Positions 58,265 through 64,000 of a DNA stretch of 64,000 bases are shown piece after piece (the stretch's first letter is position 1; each line of letters begins with the position of its first letter). This DNA comes from Emydura subglobosa (taxonomy: Eukaryota; Chordata; Testudines; Chelidae): the NCBI GenBank assembly GCA_007922225.1, contig ML679961.1, positions 63,235,885 to 63,299,884 of the forward strand, read 5' to 3'. The notes beneath the pieces were generated by a model. It saw nothing but the letters and a program-made list of their open reading frames with translations. It made no database searches and was not told where the DNA came from. The translations under genes and the position numbers were made by a program.

Positions 58265-59330
58265 CTTTCTATGTGCATTTCCTTTCTAAACCAAGGCAAA
58301 CCTGCTGATGTGTGCAACAAACTTACCCCAGTGTCCTGCTCTCCCTAAAAATAGTTTGATTGGTAACAAGTTCTCTCAGAAAGGCGGGTCTGCTGCATCA
58401 AGAAATGGTCAAACAAGAAAGCAGCTTTTTAGCCATCAGTGAATGATTCAACTCCAAAGCTTTTCAGACTTACGCTTAGCAGAGTACAAGCTCTAACTTT
58501 CTGATTAGTTAGAAAACAGGAAGCCCATATTAGCTTGGAAGTCATTGGAGATATCAAAGCTGAAATGGGCGTGTGGATTACTGCTGCATGCACCAGTGTC
58601 AGATTTTGAAGATGCAGCTGCTTTTGGAAATTGAACTTGAGCATATCCCAATCAGTCAAATAATATCCACAGTTTCTTCAGCTGGTAATTACTGTTGGTT
58701 TGTTCTGCAAAGATGAGGCCCACAGTATTGGTGTGTGGGAATGGCATTTTGTTCTGCAAACATTTATGAGCAATTCTGGTTAATGGTTGGCAGGGGGCCG
58801 AGACACTTAGGACGAGAGATGGGCATCAGGAAGAAATAACAGGGAAACTGAAGTACAGCAGTAAATGTTTGCTTGCTTAGTGTCTGGTCCAATATCCACT
58901 GAAGTGAATGGTAAAACTGCAGCTGACTTCAGGGGGCTTTGGATGTTGTTAGTTATATGGGACAGGGGCTATATATTTTTCTTTTGTTAAGTACCATTTT
59001 GATTTATAGCACTTCATAGAAGTTAATTAATAATAACACTGTATATAAAAATTCTTCCTGCAGTTTCAGTTGGATGTAAATTTTCTTTATTGCCTGCTGT
59101 AAGGTTGTGTAGTTTTGCCATTGAATACAGCAGCTGTTTTATTTCAGGTTTGGCTACATTAAAGCTGTGAAATGAGGAGATTTCTAGGTTTGGCTTCTCT
59201 ATCAGTTTAAGTTTATGAAGCATTTTAGGATTCCTTGGGATGAAAGATGCTATAAAGATGCTATTATTCTTTCATCACTAACCTTTCCACCCTTGACTGC
59301 ACTGAGTGATTCTCTCAGCCCAATGAAAAA
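58265..59330. other. Intron 4 segment, nothing recognised
   Basis: No repeat or coding signal identified. Confidence 0.35.
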
Positions 59331-59334
59331 GATT

Positions 59335-59428
59335 AACAGATGAATGGTTCAGAGAAGGGCAACAAAGATGATTAAGGGTATGGAACAGTTGACATACAAG
59401 GAGAGACTACAAAGATTGTTCAGCTTAC
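59335..59428 (+). mobile_element. CR1 fragment, sense
   Basis: gaatggttcagagaagggca, acaaagatgattaagggtat, then ggagagactacaaagattgt match the CR1 RT C-terminus (usual RRATKMIKGMEQL...ERL). It stops where the antisense CR1 begins, so it was probably cut by that insertion or truncated at birth. Confidence 0.7.
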
Positions 59429-59430
59429 TC

Positions 59431-61810
59431 ATAGACATGAAGGCCAGAAGGGACCATCATGATCATCTGGTCTGACCTGCACATCGCAGGCCACAAAACC
59501 TCACCCATCCACCACTGTAATAGGCCCATAACATCAGGCTGAGTTACTGAAGTCCTCAAATCTTGATTTAAAGACTTCAAGTAACAAAGAATCCACCATT
59601 TACTCTAGTTTAAACCAGCAAGTCACCTGTGCCCCACACTGCAGGGGAAGGTGAAAATCCCCCAGCATGTTTGCCAATCTCACCTGAGATAAAATTTCTT
59701 CCTGACCCCAAATATGGTGATCAGTTAGACCCTGGGCATGTCGACAAGACCCACCAGCCAGACACCTGGGAAAGAATTCTCTGTAGTAACTCAGAACCCT
59801 TCCCATCTAGTGTCCCATCTCTGGCTATTGGGGATATTTGCTAAAAGCAGCTGTGGATAGGCCATATGCCACTGTAGAGAATCTCATCATGCCTCCTCTC
59901 CATAAACTTATCAAGCTCCATCTTAAAACAAGTCAATTCTTTTGTCCCCACTGCTCCCCTTGGAAGGCTGTTCCAGAACATCACTCCTCTGATGGTTAGA
60001 AACCTTTGTCTAATTTCAAGCCTTACTGATGGCTTCAAAACGTACTGATGTTTATATGGCTTAGATGGCCATTTGTTCTTGTGTCAACATTGGCCCTTAA
60101 CTTAAATAATTCCTCTTCCTCCCTGATGTTTATCCCTATGATGTATTTATAGAGAGCAATCGTATCTCCCCTGAGCCTTCATTTTTTTAGGATAAACAAG
60201 CTAAACTCCTTAAGTCTCTTCTTGTGAAGTAGATTCTCCATTCCTCGGATCATCCTAGAAGTCTTTCTCTGCAACTGTTCCAGTTTGAAATCATCTTTCC
60301 TAAACATGAATTGCACACTGAATTCCAGAGAAGGTCTCACTAATGTCTTGAATAATGGTACTAACATTTCCTTATGAAAATACCTTGCCTGATGCATGCC
60401 AGTATTGCATTAACCTTTTCACGGCAACATCACATTGGCAGTTCATAGTTATCCTGTGATCAACCAATACACCTAGGTCTTTCTCCCCCTCTGTCACTTC
60501 CAACTGATACATCCCCAGTTTACAGCAAAAAGTCTTGGTGTTAGTCCCAAAGTGCATGACTTTGCACTATTAAATTTCATCCTATCTCTATTACTTCAGT
60601 TTTCAAGGTCATCCAGATCTTCTTGTATGGTATTCTGGTCTTCGTCCATATTAGCAATACCTACCAATGTTGTGTCAGCTGCAAATTGCATTAGCATACT
60701 CCTACTTTTATGTGCCATGGTCATTAATGAAAATGTTAAATATGTCTGGTCCCAAGACTGATCCTCGAGGAACTCCACTAGTAACCTCCCCCCACGCTGA
60801 CAGTTCACCTTTTAGTATGACCTTTTGTAGTCTCCCCTTTAACCAGATCCTTAACCACCTTTCAGTTCTCATATTAATCCCCATCTTTTCCAATTTAACT
60901 AATAATTTCCAATGTTGAACTGTATCAAATGTCTTATTGAAATCTGGTAAATTAGATCTACTGCATTTTGTTTGTCTAGAAAATTGGTTATGTTCTCAAA
61001 GAAAGAGATCACGTTGATCTGGCATGATCTACCTTTTGTAAAACCATGTTGTATTTTATCCCAATTACTGTTTACCTCTAATGGCCTTAACTACTCTCTC
61101 TTTCAAAATTTGTTCTAAAACCTTGCTTGCAATTGAGATAAAACCAATGGGCCTGTAGTTTCCCAGTCACCATTTTTTCCTTTCTTAAATATAAGTACTA
61201 TATCTGCAATTCTCCAGTCATAGGGTATGACCCCCCAAGTTTGCACATTCATTCAAAATCCTTTGATATTGGGCTGGCAATGTCATATGCCAGTTCCTTT
61301 AATATTCTTGGGTGAAAATTATCTAGGCTCCATGATCTGGTCCCATTAAGATGTTTGAGTTTGGCTTCGACCTCAGATGTGAAGATTTCTACTTTCATAA
61401 CTTTGTTCCCATTAGTCATCATGTCACTCCCTCAAGCTTTTCATTACTTCTATTAAAAACTGAGGCAAAATATTCATTTGAGTGTTGGTCTATGCCTAGA
61501 TTATCCTTAATCTTTATCCCGTCCTCAGAGCTGAGTGGTTCCACTTCTTCTTTCACTGTTTTCTTTTTGTTTATATGGTAAGGAACTTTTTGCTGTTGGT
61601 TTGAATTTCCTTTGCAAGGTCCAACTCTGGTTGGCTTTTGGCAGTTCTCACTTTTCCCCTACATTTTCTGACCTCCAAGACGTAGCTTTCCTTGCTGATC
61701 TCTCCCATCTTCCACTCCTTATAGGCTTTCTGCTTTTTCTTAATAACCTATTTGAGATGCTTGTTCATCTAGTTTGGTCTGAAACCAATACGGCAGGTCT
61801 TATGTTCTTA
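59431..61810 (-). mobile_element. Long CR1 LINE (RT to 3' UTR), pseudogenised
   Basis: About 2.4 kb on the minus strand. RT block at 60708-60893: WLRIWLKGRLQKVILKGE, then WGEVTSGVPRGSVLGPDIFN and IFIND. The active-site region follows with FAADTTLVG in place of FADDT-type text. Then KDLGVLVDHRITMNCQCDVA (60372-60557), LFKTLVRPSLEFSVQF and MIRGMENLLHKKRLKE (60179-60397), and the CR1 end FWNSLPRG (59841-60038). The 3' UTR runs to 59431. Frameshifts and stops separate the blocks. The 5' boundary is approximate, and the endonuclease domain is not recognised. Confidence 0.85.
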
Positions 61811-61849
61811 TCATTGCCTTTATTCACTCTTAGTCCAGCTTCAATAGCC

Positions 61850-64000
61850 GTCTCTCCGCACTGGTGGGTAAGAAATTTGAATTAAGATTAGAAAACACTT
61901 AAATTTCACATTTCCATTTTAAAGTGGTCCGATTGTCCCAGCAAATAATATGAAATTTGGAGGTCTCTTTAGAATTAATTTGAATAATAAACACAAAATT
62001 GAAACTTCACATGAATGTGGTTATTTTGCAGGTATCTCACTAAAAATAGTCACATGTTCTCAATTGGCGTAATTGCATGGCAGTCATAGAAGCTATGCCA
62101 ATTTACATTAGCTCAGGATCTGACCTGAATTTTCCCAGTCATAACAGCATGAAATTTTTGTGTGTGTGCAATGGCATGAAAACATAGGCCTCTTTTGCAC
62201 AGTTCTAGATGACAAGGAAAAAACGCAATCCTTATAACTAGGCTTGGAAAGACTAGATTTTTATCAGTAAATGTTAATTTCACCATAACAACAGGCACAA
62301 CACACAAAGGGATTGGCCTAGACAGGTTCAACATGGAAACCATACTTCAAGGGGTGAATCTATGACTTGTGGATGTTTTGAGTCTTGCAGGAACACCTGC
62401 TGAGAAAGAAGAATTTCTTTTTGTGCCATTGCAATAGCTTGAATGAATTACAATTGTTCATCCATGTGGTATGATAACCATTATTCTATGTGTCACCAGT
62501 AGTCTCAGTCTTAATTATATTGAGCTTTCCCTAGAGGGCCTTCTGTTATGAGGCCACTTGTTACCTATCTTGTCATCCTGCAGCTGCTTGCTGTACTTAA
62601 AAATCCTAGTCTCAAGGACTTTCACACAGACGAAACATCATCACTGTGTAGGCTTGGTTTACAGCTGAACAGTTTGGCAGTTCTTATGTGAAATTATATT
62701 TTCAGCTACATCTCAAGTTCTGTTGTCATTCTTGAGTGCATGTTACCTTTCAGGAATATTGTTTAAAACAAACAAACCTCATGTTACGCAGCCAGGAAAG
62801 ATGGAGTTCAAGTTGCACTTCGAGATGCCAGCTTGCCATCTTCCCTTTTTTGCATGCAGAGCATTAAAAGGCGCACCACAGAGTATTGGTTCTAAAATTT
62901 AATCTGTGAATGTCTGAATACTAATAGTGCTGCACTGTCACTACATTAACTCTTTCTCTTTTCACATGGTGTTTGCACAATAGCATAATCTGGGCATGTG
63001 AAGTTTGTAAAAGAAGACATGGTAGCCTGTGTCTAATGGCATCTGTAGACAACTGGTTGCCACATTGAATCACAAGAGCTGGTTCTGAGAGGTTGATGAG
63101 AGCCATCTGCAATGTACTGAATACCTTCAGCTCCTTGTAGGATTCTGTCCTTAGAGTCTGAGCCAAAGCCCATGGAAAGACTCACATTGACTTCACGGGG
63201 CTTTGGACCAGGCCACTAATGAGGTGTGGGAAATGATTGCCTTCAGTGTGTTATTTCTCTAATCAGAAATTTGTAAAATTCTGTGTGTGTTCTAAGTCTG
63301 ATCCTAAAGAAGGCCGTAAAGCAGCACAACAATTACATGCTTAATGTTGAAGCTTTCTAGTCTTTGTGGTCACTGATAAAAGGAAACTCTGTAATGGTTA
63401 ATTAGATAATAGGAGTTTGATTTCTCAGGGCCTTGATACAGAGACAGAGTTAAGGTAGTTTGAGAAGTGTAACTTTACCTCTGCATTTCCTAATGTGTGA
63501 AAATTGTAGGGTAGTGTTTTTAGAAACTCTCATTCTTGAAAGGTAATACACACCCAAACTGCTGAGATTTGCCTGCCTCAAGTGAGTCTAGAGAGCTTGT
63601 CAAGCCTCTGACAAGGCAAAGTCAGTCTGTCAGGGTCTGAAAAGGCTCAAGCCTCCTGCTCTCTGCAGTCCTATCTCTTTGGAGGGGTCCTAAGATTTGC
63701 AGGATAAGGGCTCCCTTCCTGCAGACCTCAGGAGATCTGCAGAGGGAGGAATACATGAAAACTGAGGGGGAGGGGGTTTGAGAGAGGAGTGGAGGGAAGC
63801 AGAGTAAATGAGGGAGGCATTCCTCCTGGGATTCATAGGATAGAACCCCCTTGCACTGGCAAAGTTCTCTTTTCCATTAACAAACCTCTCTAGCCATCAG
63901 GTTACACTTTAAGTTGATCGCTACAGGGAAAAGAACTAGAGGCTTATTTTTTCCATTGAAGGGTCTATTGACATGCTATAGTCATCTTGCTGAAGCTGGT
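61850..64000. other. Intron 4 segment to window end, nothing recognised
   Basis: AT-rich, apparently unique. I looked for the last DESI2 exon (ILCGKEIPRW text) here and elsewhere after 48222 and did not see it. Confidence 0.4.

Noticed and set aside
48223..64000. Last coding exon of the DESI2-like gene
   Set aside because: I searched by eye for text encoding ILCGKEIPRW or the LTPAALQSSV block and found none, so the exon is taken to lie outside the window.

Overview
This window looks like nuclear DNA from a sauropsid vertebrate, most likely a turtle. The basis is one vertebrate gene split by very long introns, CR1 LINEs with the typical archosaur/turtle 3' tail, a Penelope-like element, MIR-type SINEs, and many palindromic and hAT-type miniature DNA transposons. 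No prokaryotic gene structure, tRNA or rRNA gene, or CRISPR array is present. Almost all open reading frames are shadows of the CpG island, of repeats, or of chance.

The only recognisable host gene is a DESI2-like (PPPDE-family) deSUMOylating or deubiquitinating cysteine protease on the + strand. Exon 1 (CDS 4493-4531) lies at the 3' edge of a CpG island of about 1.4 kb. Exon 2 is at 42727-42799, exon 3 at 46932-47025 and exon 4 at 48081-48222. Splice phases are 0, 1, 2 and 0, and the four exons join without a break into 116 codons carrying both catalytic residues, His29 and Cys107. The last coding exon, about 77 residues in DESI2, is not seen and should lie beyond base 64000, so intron 4 exceeds 15.7 kb. 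Reading through the exon 4 donor would add 49 codons and a stop, with an ATTAAA about 290 bases further on.

The rest is repeat-rich intron. From left to right: a CR1 tail upstream of the gene (about 40-525); a bipartite CpG island (3040-4480); in intron 1 (4532-42726) an L2-like LINE (8560-9090), CR1 (9990-10452), a second non-LTR RT relic (11000-12060), an L2-like RT (14100-14700), many foldback MITEs and MIRs, hAT elements with exact 8-bp target duplications, a hAT inserted inside a foldback element (34470-36140), and long possibly LTR-like repeats. Between exons 2 and 3 is a decayed Ty3/gypsy element with RT and RNase H remnants, itself hit by a MITE. Intron 4 holds a MIR split by a later insertion, another hAT, a CT/CA microsatellite, a Penelope-like relic with inverted terminal repeats, and a near full-length but dead CR1 (about 59431-61810). 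Stretches without recognised repeats include a few homeobox- and GATA-site-rich segments that could be regulatory.

Assignments to repeat families rest on motif recognition from memory and were not checked against a library. Repeat boundaries are approximate unless a target-site duplication is given.
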